This document shows positions 26,977 through 35,647 of a stretch of 64,000 nucleotides of DNA, piece by piece (within the stretch, counting starts at the first letter, position 1; each line of letters starts with the position of its first letter). Under the pieces are notes generated by a model. The model was not told the origin of the DNA. It saw only the letters and a program-made list of their open reading frames with translations, and made no database searches. The position numbers were made by a program, and so were the translations under genes. Where the stretch lies: NCBI RefSeq assembly GCF_003119115.1, contig NZ_CP022364.1, positions 520,501 to 584,500 on the forward strand. Reading direction: 5' to 3'. This DNA comes from Azospirillum sp. TSH58 (lineage in GTDB: Bacteria; Pseudomonadota; Alphaproteobacteria; Azospirillales; Azospirillaceae).

Positions 26977-29760
26977 CTTCGGAACGTGATGGCGGCCGCG
27001 GGGTCCGCGCAGGGCCAGGATCGGTTCCAGCTCCTCCGCCAGGACCGGGCGGCTGAACAGATACCCCTGGAAGCTCTCGCATTTCAGGCTGCGCAGAAGC
27101 TGGAGCTGCGCCTCCGTCTCCACCCCCTCGGCGACCACCGACAGGCCCAGGCTGCGCCCCAGCCCGACGATGGCGCGCGGGATGGAATCGCCCGTCCCGT
27201 CCTGCTCCAGATCGTGGATGAAGGAGCGGTCGATCTTCAGCTTGTCGATCGGGAAGCGGTGCAGGTAGTTGAGCGACGAGTAGCCGGTGCCGAAATCGTC
27301 CAGCGCGATCAGGCACCCACGCTGCTTCAGCGCGCGCAGCGTCGCGATGGCCGACGGGATGTCGTCGATCAGGGTGCCCTCGGTCACCTCGATCTCCAGC
27401 TCCCAGCCCTGGAGGCCGTTGCGGTCGAGCGCGGCGGCCACCTTGGCGGGAAGCTGCCCGTCGCGGAACTGCTGGGCGGAGACGTTGACGGCGACCGGCA
27501 CCGTCAGGCCGATCTGGTCGCGCCAGCGGCGGATCTGGGCGCACACCTCGTCCAGCACCCAATCGCCGATGGCCTGGATCAGGCCGGTTTCCTCGGCCAC
27601 GGGCAGGAAGCGGTTGGGCATGATGAGGCCGGCTTCCGGATGGCGCCAGCGCAGCAGGGCCTCCACCCCGACCACGAGGTCGTCGGAAATGCGCAGCTGC
27701 GGCTGGTAGACCAGGAACAGCTCGCGGTTCTGCAAGGCACGGCGCAGCGCCGCCTCCAGGTCGAGACGCTCGCGGGACCGCGCGCCCATCTCGCGCGTCA
27801 CGAAGCGGTAGGCGTTCCGCCCGGCGTCCTTGGCGTTGTACATCGCGATGTCGGCGCAGCGGATCAGCCCCTCCGCGTCCTCCGCGTCGTCGGGGAACAG
27901 GCTGATGCCGATGCTGGGCGACACCACGAAGTTCCGCCCGCCGATGGTGAAGGGAGCGGCGAGCTGCGCCATCACCTTTTCCGCCACCGCGGCGGCCACG
28001 CCCGGCGTCTCGATGTTGGGAACGACGATCAGGAATTCGTCGCCGCCCAGCCGCCCCACCGTGTCCGACGGACGCATCGCGCCGTGCAGCCGCCGCGCCA
28101 CCGACCGCAGCACCTCGTCACCGAAGGAATGGCCAAGGCTGTCGTTGATGATCTTGAAGCGGTCGAGGTCGATGAACAGGACGGCCGCCCGCGCGCCGTC
28201 GCGCCGCGCGTCCCGGGCCGCCTGGGCGATGCGGTCGAACAGCAGGACGCGGTTGGGCAGGCCGGTCAGCGGGTCGTAATGGGCCAGATAGTGGACGTGC
28301 TGCTCGGCCCGCCGCTTGTCGCCGATGTCCTCGACGAAGGCCATGACGAAGGGCGGATCGCCGGGGGTGGACACCGGCTGGAGATGAAGGGAGAAGTGGC
28401 TGTGCCGCCCACCGGCCAGCAGCAGGCGGTCGACCTCCAGCCGCACGCTCTCCCCGGCGATGGCGGAGTCGATGGCGGCGCTCACCGCCGGGTCCGGCGC
28501 GCGCAGCCTGGCGTCGGTTCCGATCAACCCGTCGCGCCCCACCCCGACCGCGCGGGCGAAGGCGGGGTTGCAGTCGGTGATCCTGGCGTCCGGCCCGATG
28601 AGGGCGATGCCGAGCGGCGCCTGGTTGAACAGCAGGTCCAGCTCCGTCTCGCGCCGGCGCAGCGACGCGGTGATGCGCCCGGCGATCACCAGCGCCCGGT
28701 GGCGGGTCACGGCCAGCGCCCACAGCAGGACGGACAGCAGCAGGCTGAGCGACAGCCCCGTCGCCAGGACCAGCAGCGGCTTCCAGCTGCCCACGCCCTC
28801 CTCGAAACCCGGCCGGCTCTCGTACTGGACCGACCAGACGCGGTTGCCCAGGGCGATGTCCCGGCTCGCGGTCAGCAACGGCCGGTCCGACGACTCCGGG
28901 CGGCTGCGGTAGAGCGGGAACTCCCGGCGCCCCTCGAACACCGTCGCCGCGACGTCGCCCATCCGGCCGAACACGGCCTCGGCCAGGGGCGCGATCTGGA
29001 TGGGGGTCATCACCAGACCGGCGAAGGCGGCCCGCCGCTGCTCCTGCGTGGCGGGGCTCTGCCCGTCGCGGTAGACGGCCTGGTAGACCATGACGGCCGG
29101 CGGCGAAGGCTCGCCGTCGTCGAGCCTCAGGGCTGCGGCGCGGATGACCGTCGGGTCGCCGCTGTCCCGCGCCTGCTCCGCGGCGGCGCGGCGCACCGGC
29201 TCCGCCAGCAGGTCGTAGCCGAGCGTGCGCAGGGTGCGTTCGTTGGCCGGGGCGGCGTACAGGGTGACGAGCCGCATCGGACCGGGCGCTTCCGGCCAGA
29301 TCCGGAAGCCGCGCAGCCCGTCCATCCGGGCCTGCGTGACCAGCTCCGGGCCGGTCCATTGATCGGCGACCCGCGCGAAGGCGACGGCGGTGATCCCCGG
29401 ATAGCGCTCGGCGAGGTGCAGCCCGTCCACGAACCGGTTCCATTCCGCACGCTTCACGTCGGGATATGCGGTGAACAGGGCGGCGGCGGAACGCGTCACC
29501 TGCACATAGACCTGGATCTGGCTCTCGAAACGGCGGTGCAGCTCCTCCACCCGCAGGGCGAACCGGCCCTCGGCATCCGCGGCGACGCGCTGGCGGGTGT
29601 CGTTCCAGACCAGCGCGGTCAGCACAAGCGCGGCCAGCAGGGCCAGGAGAGGGAGGCGCTTGGGGATGGCAACCGAATCGCTCATGGAATCGGCCATCGA
29701 ATCGGTCGAGGGCTCGCCCGGCGCAAGGTCGATCGGATCGGGGTTGGAAGACCTCTGCAT
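26947..29760 (-). CDS. CHASE-PAS-GGDEF-EAL membrane protein (c-di-GMP turnover)
   Basis: A 937-residue inner-membrane signal protein. It has a transmembrane helix at about 35-53, a periplasmic CHASE-type sensor to about 320 (YPGITAVAFARV is typical), a second helix near 325-350, a PAS domain, a GGDEF domain with intact RLGGDEFLIVV near the middle, and an EAL domain with intact VEALLRWRHP and DDFGTGYSSL. Both catalytic signatures are present, so it could make or degrade cyclic di-GMP; net activity cannot be inferred. The last codons are an in-frame 15-bp duplication (AEPAA-AEPA). It stands alone downstream of unknown genes. Confidence 0.93.
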   Translation of the reverse strand: MQRSSNPDPIDLAPGEPSTDSMADSMSDSVAIPKRLPLLALLAALVLTALVWNDTRQRVAADAEGRFALRVEELHRRFESQIQVYVQVTRSAAALFTAYPDVKRAEWNRFVDGLHLAERYPGITAVAFARVADQWTGPELVTQARMDGLRGFRIWPEAPGPMRLVTLYAAPANERTLRTLGYDLLAEPVRRAAAEQARDSGDPTVIRAAALRLDDGEPSPPAVMVYQAVYRDGQSPATQEQRRAAFAGLVMTPIQIAPLAEAVFGRMGDVAATVFEGRREFPLYRSRPESSDRPLLTASRDIALGNRVWSVQYESRPGFEEGVGSWKPLLVLATGLSLSLLLSVLLWALAVTRHRALVIAGRITASLRRRETELDLLFNQAPLGIALIGPDARITDCNPAFARAVGVGRDGLIGTDARLRAPDPAVSAAIDSAIAGESVRLEVDRLLLAGGRHSHFSLHLQPVSTPGDPPFVMAFVEDIGDKRRAEQHVHYLAHYDPLTGLPNRVLLFDRIAQAARDARRDGARAAVLFIDLDRFKIINDSLGHSFGDEVLRSVARRLHGAMRPSDTVGRLGGDEFLIVVPNIETPGVAAAVAEKVMAQLAAPFTIGGRNFVVSPSIGISLFPDDAEDAEGLIRCADIAMYNAKDAGRNAYRFVTREMGARSRERLDLEAALRRALQNRELFLVYQPQLRISDDLVVGVEALLRWRHPEAGLIMPNRFLPVAEETGLIQAIGDWVLDEVCAQIRRWRDQIGLTVPVAVNVSAQQFRDGQLPAKVAAALDRNGLQGWELEIEVTEGTLIDDIPSAIATLRALKQRGCLIALDDFGTGYSSLNYLHRFPIDKLKIDRSFIHDLEQDGTGDSIPRAIVGLGRSLGLSVVAEGVETEAQLQLLRSLKCESFQGYLFSRPVLAEELEPILALRGPRGRHHVPKAEPAAAEPA

Positions 29761-29905
29761 GGGGCCGTACCGAAGCTGACGGTGACGCCGCCCAACCGGA
29801 TTTCCGCCCGTGGGGGACGACGCGCACCGGTAGACCTTAACCAGATTGGGCCCGTGCGAGAAGCGTATAAATATTTACGGAATCGCCCGTTGCGTGCGGC
29901 GGCGC

Positions 29906-30445
29906 TCAAAATTCCTGCAACACCTTGGGGCTGTTCTGCAAAAGCGTTTCGATCATGCCGAGGATCTGCTCGATCTTGGTGCGGGTGGCGTCCAGCTCGT
30001 CGGCGGTCTTGTCGTCGATGCCGGCTTCCATCAGCATCATGTCGAAGGCGTTCAAAGTCTCCGAGAAGGCCTTCTGCTCCGCCTGGAGCACGTCGAAGGC
30101 GCCGAGCGAGCTGGTCAGCGCCAAGGGCGGGTCGCTGACGAAGGCGTGGCTGATGTCGGTGAAGTGGGCGATGGCCGTCAGCTTCTGCCGGATCACCCAT
30201 TGCGGAAAGTTCGGCGGCAGGTCGTTCCCCGTCTCGGGCAGGCGTTCCTGAATGGAGAAGACCAGCCCCTGGATGTCCAGATAGGCGTTCCGGATCTCGC
30301 GGAAATGGGGGAAGGTCTTGGGCTTGCCGGCGTTGCGGACACGGCCCAGCCGGGCGTTGTCGTCGGTCAGCTTGCGCGCCATCTGAACCACGATGTTCGC
30401 CACCTTCCCCATCGCCCCGTCATCCTTTTGCTTCGCGGCTGTCAC
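29906..30445 (-). CDS. Hypothetical helical protein
   Basis: A 179-residue protein I do not recognise. It is soluble and mainly helical by composition, with no signal peptide or membrane segment. Stretches such as IRNAYLDIQGLVFSIQERLPE and DELDATRTKIEQILGMIETLLQ suggest amphipathic helices or a coiled coil at the C-terminus. It begins 40 bp after the beta-CASP nuclease gene on the same strand and is probably the last gene of the PRPP synthetase-nuclease transcript. Confidence 0.7.
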   Translation of the reverse strand: MTAAKQKDDGAMGKVANIVVQMARKLTDDNARLGRVRNAGKPKTFPHFREIRNAYLDIQGLVFSIQERLPETGNDLPPNFPQWVIRQKLTAIAHFTDISHAFVSDPPLALTSSLGAFDVLQAEQKAFSETLNAFDMMLMEAGIDDKTADELDATRTKIEQILGMIETLLQNSPKVLQEF

Positions 30446-30484
30446 GAATCTATAGCACGCACCGCCCGGCCGAGGGCAGGACGT

Positions 30485-32080
30485 TCACTTCGCCGCCCGG
30501 CCCTCCGCCTGCGGCAGGCGGTCGCCCACCCCGCGGAGCAGCGCCTCGCGCGCCGCGTCGTCGGGCGCCGCGTCCAGCGCCCGGTGCAGGTCCAGCAGGA
30601 AGGCGGCGTAGCGGTTGTGCCAGTCCCGGCCGGCGGCCACGGCCTCCGGCTCCAGCCGCGGCGGGCCATCCGGTGCCCGCGCCGGGGCGGCGGCGGTCAG
30701 GTCGGCCACCTCGTCCAGTTCGGGCAGGCGGATCAGCGCCGGGTCCCAGCCGCGGCGGACCAGGGCGTCGCGCAGGCCGGCGCGGGCTTCCTCCTCGCCA
30801 TGCACCAGGAACAGGCCGCGCCCCACCCCCTGCCGCGCCGCCACCCAGGCCAGCAGACTGCTGCGGTCGGCGTGGCCGGAATACACGTCCAGCGACCGGA
30901 CGCGGGCGCGCACCGCGATCTCCTCGCCATGGATGCGCACGCTCGCCGCCCCCTGCTGCAGCAGGTGGCCCAGCGTGCCCGGCGCCTGATAGCCGACCAG
31001 CAGGACCGTGGCCTCCGGGCGCCACAGATGGTTCTTCAGGTGATGGCGGATGCGCCCGGCGTCGCACATGCCGCTGGCCGCCATGATGATGGCGCCGCCC
31101 TTGATCGCGTTGAGCGTCTGGCTTTCCGCGACGGAGCGCACGCGGTGCAGGTTGGGCCGGGCGAAGGGATCGCCGTCGGTGCCGAGATCGGCCAGATGGC
31201 GGCGGAACACCCCGGTGACGGAGTCGGCCAACGGAGAGTCGAGGAACACGTCGACCAGCGGGATCTCGCCACGGTCGAACAGCCGGTTCAGATCGTAGAG
31301 AAGCTCCTGCGTGCGCTCCACCGCGAAGGCCGGGATCAGCAGCGGGCCTCCCGCGGCGAGCGCCGCCCGCACCTCGTCGCGCAGCAGGGCCTGCCGCTCA
31401 GCCTCGCCCACCTCGACCCGCTCGCGGTTGCCATAGGTGGTCTCCAGCACCATCCAGTCGGGCCGCGGCGGCCCCTCCGCGTCGGCGTGGAAGGCCTTGC
31501 CGCCCGGCCCGAGGTCGCCGGAGAACAGGATCGTCTCCGCCGTCCCGCCGCGCGTCACCTCCAATTCCACCGACGCCGAGCCGAGGATGTGCCCGGCCTG
31601 CCAGAAGCGGGCGCGGATGCCGGGCAGCACCTTCACCCACTCCCCGTAATCGACCGCGTGCAGATGGCGGATGGCCGCCTGGGCGTCGGCCTGGGTGTAG
31701 ATCGGCTCCACCGCCGGGCGCCCGCGCTGGCGGTTGCGGCGGTTCAGCCGCTCCACCTCCGTCTCCTGGATGTAGCCGCTGTCGGGCAGCATGTAGGCCA
31801 GCAGGTCGGCGGTGCCGGCGGTGGTGTGCACCCGCCCCTTGAAGCCCTGGCGGACCAGCTTCGGCAGCAGGCCGGAATGGTCGATGTGGGCGTGGGTGAG
31901 CAGCACCGCCTTCACGGCGGACGGCTTGAAGGGGAAGGGCCGGTAGTTCAGCTCCTTGACCGTCTTGGTGCCCTGGAACAGGCCGCAGTCGATCAACAGG
32001 TCGCCGTCGCCGGTCCGGATGCGGAAGCAGGAGCCGGTGACCGTGCCGACGGCGCCGTGGAAGGTGAGGGACAGTGTCAT
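30485..32080 (-). CDS. MBL-fold beta-CASP RNA nuclease
   Basis: A 531-residue metallo-beta-lactamase-fold protein. Motif 2, the zinc-binding HAHIDHSG, is near residue 60, and LFSGDLGPGG carries motif 4. The beta-CASP insert follows (PAFAVERTQELLYDL), and a C-terminal RNA-specificity segment is seen in LLVGYQAPGTLGHLLQQG and VRSLDVYSGHADRSSLLAW. These features match the RNA-processing exonuclease branch (YsiA/CPSF-like) rather than beta-lactamases. The C-terminal 80 residues are extra. It lies 77 bp downstream of the PRPP synthetase gene, a pairing seen in other proteobacteria. Confidence 0.92.
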   Translation of the reverse strand: MTLSLTFHGAVGTVTGSCFRIRTGDGDLLIDCGLFQGTKTVKELNYRPFPFKPSAVKAVLLTHAHIDHSGLLPKLVRQGFKGRVHTTAGTADLLAYMLPDSGYIQETEVERLNRRNRQRGRPAVEPIYTQADAQAAIRHLHAVDYGEWVKVLPGIRARFWQAGHILGSASVELEVTRGGTAETILFSGDLGPGGKAFHADAEGPPRPDWMVLETTYGNRERVEVGEAERQALLRDEVRAALAAGGPLLIPAFAVERTQELLYDLNRLFDRGEIPLVDVFLDSPLADSVTGVFRRHLADLGTDGDPFARPNLHRVRSVAESQTLNAIKGGAIIMAASGMCDAGRIRHHLKNHLWRPEATVLLVGYQAPGTLGHLLQQGAASVRIHGEEIAVRARVRSLDVYSGHADRSSLLAWVAARQGVGRGLFLVHGEEEARAGLRDALVRRGWDPALIRLPELDEVADLTAAAPARAPDGPPRLEPEAVAAGRDWHNRYAAFLLDLHRALDAAPDDAAREALLRGVGDRLPQAEGRAAK

Positions 32081-32140
32081 GGCGAAACCCCGCCTTGTTG
32101 TGCCCTGTCCCCCTATCCTGCCTGACGAAGGGTTACCGGC

Positions 32141-32168
32141 CCGTCAACAGGGCGCCATCAACAGGAGG
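32141..32168. repeat. 14-bp tandem duplication over the PRPP synthetase stop
   Basis: CCGTCAACAGGGCG (32141-32154) and CCATCAACAGGAGG (32155-32168), 11 of 14 identical. Both contain TCA, i.e. TGA on the gene strand; the real stop is in the second unit. Confidence 0.75.
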
Positions 32169-33051
32169 CTGCCAGCGCGTCGGCGATCAGCCGGGCGAGC
32201 GGCAGGGCGTTGCTGGGGTGCGGAACCCCGTCGCAGGACAACGGCGTTCCCAACCCTTCGGATTGGAAACGGGCGGCCACGGCGGCGTCGAACAGGGCGT
32301 GGACCCCGAACACCCGGACCGACGTTGCCCCCGCGGCCCGCGCCGCCCGCGCGCAGGAGAAGATGGTCTCGCCGGAGCTGATGACGTCGTCGACGATCAC
32401 CACCGGCCGGCCGGCCAGGGGCGCGCCGTCGGGCAGGGTCACCGTCACGTCGCGGTCGCCGCGCCGCTCCTTGCGCCCGACCAGGGCGGTGAGGCCGAGC
32501 GGCCCGGCCACCGCCTCGACCAGCGGGGCGGCCTCCTCGTCCGGGCCGACGATCACGGTGTCGGGCGCGGCCCCGTCCTGGCGCAGCCGCTCGGCGATGG
32601 CCCCGGCGCCGCTGAGGCAGACGGAGGGGCGCCCGACGAACACCTCGTCCAGCGTATGGGTGCGGTGGAGGTGCGGCTCGACGCAGATGAAGCGGTCGAA
32701 CAGCCGGCCCAGCCACTCCCCCACCACCGTCTGGCTCACCGGCTCGCCGGGGCGGAACACCGCGTCCTGGCGCATGTAGGCCATGTAGGGGGCGACGAGG
32801 CACAGCTCCGTGGCGCCCTGGCGGCGCAGGACGGAGGCGGCGAGCGTCAGTTCCACCAGCTTGTCGTTCGGACGGTCGAGCGAGCGGTAGACCACCGCCC
32901 GCTCCACGGGTTCGGGCAGGCGGACGAGGCTTTCGCCATCCGGAAAGCGGTGCAGTTCGGCGATGTGGCAGGGAACGTTCAGGGCTTCGGCCAGACGCCG
33001 CGCGCCGTCGGCCGATTCCGGAAATCCGTAGACGCCCGTATAGCGGGCCAT
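32158..33051 (-). CDS. Class III-like ribose-phosphate pyrophosphokinase
   Basis: A 297-residue protein of the PRPP synthetase family. The PRPP-binding loop VVIVDDVISSGET near residue 220 is intact, as is APYMAYMRQDAVFRPGEPVS. It lacks the class I HGF/QGFF signature and instead has CVEPHLHRTHTLDEVF, closer to archaeal (class III) enzymes. So it is probably a paralogue, not the housekeeping prs. Expected activity is transfer of pyrophosphate from ATP to ribose-5-phosphate. Start ATG 33051 follows GAGGGGAC. The beta-CASP nuclease gene follows. A thymidine/AMP phosphorylase gene that often accompanies this pair elsewhere is not present. Confidence 0.88.
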   Translation of the reverse strand: MARYTGVYGFPESADGARRLAEALNVPCHIAELHRFPDGESLVRLPEPVERAVVYRSLDRPNDKLVELTLAASVLRRQGATELCLVAPYMAYMRQDAVFRPGEPVSQTVVGEWLGRLFDRFICVEPHLHRTHTLDEVFVGRPSVCLSGAGAIAERLRQDGAAPDTVIVGPDEEAAPLVEAVAGPLGLTALVGRKERRGDRDVTVTLPDGAPLAGRPVVIVDDVISSGETIFSCARAARAAGATSVRVFGVHALFDAAVAARFQSEGLGTPLSCDGVPHPSNALPLARLIADALAASC

Positions 33052-33255
33052 GCTGTCCCCTCTGCGTTGCGCGCCCGGACATGGGCGCCCCGATCGGCCC
33101 GTACTATGCCGCAAGGGCCGCGGCGCGGCGACCACGACCTTAGGCGCAACGTTACCGTGAAGGCGATAGGACGGCCGGAACGGTGCGCCTGGAATTGTCC
33201 CCGCGGAGTCCGCCACTCATTGACCGCAGACAAAGGGATGAGGCAGTTTCCCGCG

Positions 33256-34140
33256 ATGCGCGTGCTCATTGCCGACGATACGGTCCTGATGCGCACCATG
33301 CTCTCGGAGCAGGTGGTGTCCTACGGGCATGACGTGATCCTGGCCAGGGATGGCCGGGAAGCGCTGGATCTTGCCCAGAACGAACCCTTCGACATCGCCA
33401 TCATCGATTGGGAGATGCCGCGGCTGTCGGGGCTGGAGGTGTGCTGGCTTCTGAAAGCCGATCCGCGCACCGCCTACAGCTACCTCATCCTGATGACGTC
33501 CCACGACGAACCCTTCTACGAGATGAAGGCGCTGGACGCCGGAGCGGACGACTTCATCCACAAGCCGGTCAACCGCGCCCACCTGAAGGCGCGGCTGAAG
33601 GCGGGCGGCCGCATCACCGAAATGCACCGGCTGCTGGCCGCGCAGGCGCAGACCGACCCGCTGACCGGCGTCGCCAACCGGCGCGCCCTTCTGGAGCGCG
33701 CGGACGAGGAGATCCGGCGGGCGCTGCGGTCGCGGCAGCCGCTGTCCCTGCTGATCGCCGACATCGACCATTTCAAGCGCATCAACGACAGCCGCGGCCA
33801 CGCCGCCGGCGACGCGGCCTTGCAGCGATTCGTCCAGACGCTGGGCGACGCCCTGCGCCCCGGCGACCTGATCGGGCGCTATGGCGGGGAGGAGTTCGTG
33901 GTTCTGCTCCCCAACACCACGCTGGCCGATGCGTCGGTCGTGGCGGAGCGGTTGCGCCAGCGCGTCGCCGCGCAGGAGATGGGGCCGAACGGCGATCCGT
34001 TCCGCATGACCGCCAGCTTCGGCGTCGCCCCTGTGACGCCGGAGGCGCCCGGCGGCATCGACGACGCGCTCCGGGTGGCCGACGCCGCGCTCTATCGGGC
34101 GAAGGCCGAAGGGCGGAACCGCGTGGTCCCCTCGCCCTAG
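33256..34140 (+). CDS. Response regulator with GGDEF output (diguanylate cyclase)
   Basis: A 294-residue two-domain protein. The receiver domain (1-115) has acidic pair DD near residue 7, phospho-acceptor Asp51 in IIDWEMP and the conserved Lys in IHKPV. The GGDEF domain shows DPLTGVANRR and the active site RYGGEEFVVLLPN. It should make cyclic di-GMP upon phosphorylation. The start may instead be ATG 33238, six codons upstream; I prefer 33256 because it gives the typical MRVLIADD. The stop codon TAG is made by the insertion sequence beginning at 34140: before insertion it would have been TAA. No cognate kinase is adjacent. Confidence 0.93.
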   Translation: MRVLIADDTVLMRTMLSEQVVSYGHDVILARDGREALDLAQNEPFDIAIIDWEMPRLSGLEVCWLLKADPRTAYSYLILMTSHDEPFYEMKALDAGADDFIHKPVNRAHLKARLKAGGRITEMHRLLAAQAQTDPLTGVANRRALLERADEEIRRALRSRQPLSLLIADIDHFKRINDSRGHAAGDAALQRFVQTLGDALRPGDLIGRYGGEEFVVLLPNTTLADASVVAERLRQRVAAQEMGPNGDPFRMTASFGVAPVTPEAPGGIDDALRVADAALYRAKAEGRNRVVPSP

Positions 34141-34154
34141 GTTCTGTTCTCAAA
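34140..34154 (+). repeat. Left terminal inverted repeat of the IS
   Basis: GGTTCTGTTCTCAAA, matching the reverse complement of 34995-35009 at 14 of 15 positions. Its first G is the third base of the TAG stop of the upstream gene. Confidence 0.85.
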
Positions 34155-34190
34155 GGCTGTGAGGGTTTGGCTGTGCCCTGTTGAAGGGGG

Positions 34191-34544
34191 ATGGCACGAT
34201 CTGAACTGAGCGATGAGCAGCTTCAGCATTTGCTGGAGTTGCTTCCGCCGGAACGCCCGTGGACGGGCCGGCCGGCGCGGGACCTGGAGCGCACCGTGCG
34301 GGCGATCCTGTGGGTGAACCGCACCGGCTCGCCCTGGCGCGATCTTCCGGCCGAGTACGGTCCCTGGCAGACGGCGGCCAACCGCTTCTACCGCTGGCGC
34401 AAGGCCGGGGTATGGGAGCGCGTGTTGGAACTGGTTCAGGCCGAGGCGGATGAGGCCGGCAAGTTGGACTGGAGCCTGCACCAAGTCGACAGCACAGTGG
34501 TCCGCGCCCACCAGCACGCCGCCGGCGCAAAAGGGGGCAGTTGA
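34191..34544 (+). CDS. IS5-family transposase, ORF A
   Basis: A 117-residue first half of the transposase: the DUF4096-type N-terminal domain (LSDEQLQHLLELLPPE, RAILWVNRTGSPWRDLP, RFYRWRKAGVW) ending with the first catalytic Asp region QVDSTVVRAH. Translation stops at 34542-34544. The slippery stretch CAAAAGGGGGC at 34528-34538 lies just ahead, and a -1 shift there joins ORF B, as in other IS427-group elements. The full transposase is therefore expected as a fusion. Confidence 0.9.
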   Translation: MARSELSDEQLQHLLELLPPERPWTGRPARDLERTVRAILWVNRTGSPWRDLPAEYGPWQTAANRFYRWRKAGVWERVLELVQAEADEAGKLDWSLHQVDSTVVRAHQHAAGAKGGS

Positions 34545-34999
34545 ACCAAGCGCTTGGCCGCTCGCGCGGCGGCTTCTCAACCAAGATCCACCTGCGCGCC
34601 GACCGCCACGGCCAACCGCTCGCTTTCGTGCTGAGCCCCGGTCAAGCCGCCGACCAGAGCGCGTTGACGGTGCTGATGGAGGCGGTCGCAGTGCGCCGAG
34701 TGGCAGGTGGACGACCGCGGGAAAGACCCGAGCGCGTGGTCGCTGACCGCGCCTACTCCAGCCAAGCCATCCGCCGCTACCTGCGTCGGCGCGGGATCGG
34801 GGCGGTGATCCCACAGCCCTCCAGCCAGAAGCCCTGTGCTCTGGTGGATTGGGCCGCCTATCGCTCCCGCAACGCCATCGAGCGCCTGATCAACCGCCTC
34901 AAACAGTTCCGTCGCATCGCCACCCGATACGAGAAACTCGCCGCCAACTACCTCGCCATGGTCCACATCGGGGCTATCCGACTATGGCTCAGGGTTTGA
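34541..34999 (+). CDS. IS5-family transposase, ORF B (-1 frame)
   Basis: The 152-residue catalytic half in the -1 frame relative to ORF A. It begins near a TTG at 34541, but the frame is open from 34454, so it is more likely reached by frameshift than by separate initiation. It shows GRSRGGFSTKIHLRAD, the second DDE aspartate in RVVADRAYSS, and the C-terminal YRSRNAIERLINRLKQFRRI with the third catalytic residue (Glu). Both halves look intact, so the element may be active. Confidence 0.88.
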   Translation: MNQALGRSRGGFSTKIHLRADRHGQPLAFVLSPGQAADQSALTVLMEAVAVRRVAGGRPRERPERVVADRAYSSQAIRRYLRRRGIGAVIPQPSSQKPCALVDWAAYRSRNAIERLINRLKQFRRIATRYEKLAANYLAMVHIGAIRLWLRV

Positions 35000-35009
35000 G
35001 AACAGGACC
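34995..35009 (-). repeat. Right terminal inverted repeat of the IS
   Basis: TTTGAGAACAGGACC on the plus strand, 14 of 15 complementary to the left end. It overlaps the last codons of ORF B and is followed by the TA target repeat. Confidence 0.85.
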
Positions 35010-35079
35010 TAACCGTTCACGCCCCGCCTCGCCCACCCGTCTCCGGCAGCGATGGCAACCGGATGCGGGGGGAGAGGCG

Positions 35080-35631
35080 ATGCGCCATGTCCATGTGGCG
35101 TTTCTGGAGGGAACGAAGGTCCTGATCGTCCGGCGGCGCGAGATCAGCACCTGGTGGGGCCGGGGTCCGGCGGAGCCGCGGATCGTCGATGCCGCGGGCC
35201 AGTGGGCGGTTCCCGGCGGCGGCTACGAAAGCGTCACCAGCCCCCTCACGGCGCTCCAGCGCCTGTTCCACGAACAGACCGGCCTCGCCTTCCCCGATTG
35301 CCGGGCGGCGGAGCCCTGGCGCCCCACCTCGCGGAGCTTCACGCTGTATTTCGTCCCGGTGACCGGGCTGGAGTCGCTGGCCTCTTCGATCACCCTGCGG
35401 GTGGCACCGTCCGCCATCACGCCCGGACGCCCGGCGGGCGGCGCCATCGTGAATTGGGAATTGTCCTCGGCCCATGTCGTGCCGCTCGCCAAGGTGGTCG
35501 CCCATCTGGGGGTGCGGCAGCCGGTCTCGCACGAGAACCAGCTTGCCATCACCCGGCAGGCGATGCGCTCGCCCTCCTCCCAGTCGATCGAGCGCTACGC
35601 GACCATGGCCGCGATCATCGCCTTGCAGTGA
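35080..35631 (+). CDS. Nudix-like protein with degenerate Nudix box
   Basis: A 183-residue protein with a Nudix-like layout: N-terminal strand HVHVAFLEGTKVLIVRRRE, then WAVPGGGYESVTSPLTALQR leading into LFHEQTGLAFP. The Nudix box should read REUxEExGU; here the first Glu is Leu and one of the paired Glu is Gln (RLFHEQTGL). Metal binding is likely impaired, so hydrolase activity is doubtful. The start ATG 35080 follows GGAGAGG. It lies just after the insertion sequence; its original upstream neighbour was the response regulator. Confidence 0.75.
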   Translation: MRHVHVAFLEGTKVLIVRRREISTWWGRGPAEPRIVDAAGQWAVPGGGYESVTSPLTALQRLFHEQTGLAFPDCRAAEPWRPTSRSFTLYFVPVTGLESLASSITLRVAPSAITPGRPAGGAIVNWELSSAHVVPLAKVVAHLGVRQPVSHENQLAITRQAMRSPSSQSIERYATMAAIIALQ

Positions 35632-35647
35632 GCCCGTCCCGGTGGCC

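Larger units (their letters stand above)
34140..35009 (+). mobile_element. IS5-family (IS427-group) insertion sequence
   Basis: An 870-bp element with 15-bp terminal inverted repeats (34140-34154 and 34995-35009, 14 of 15 matching: GGTTCTGTTCTCAAA and GGTCCTGTTCTCAAA). It is flanked by a direct TA repeat (34138-34139, 35010-35011), the target duplication typical of IS427-like elements. It encodes a DDE transposase in two frames. It lies between the response regulator gene and the Nudix gene, inserted in the regulator's stop codon. Confidence 0.9.
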
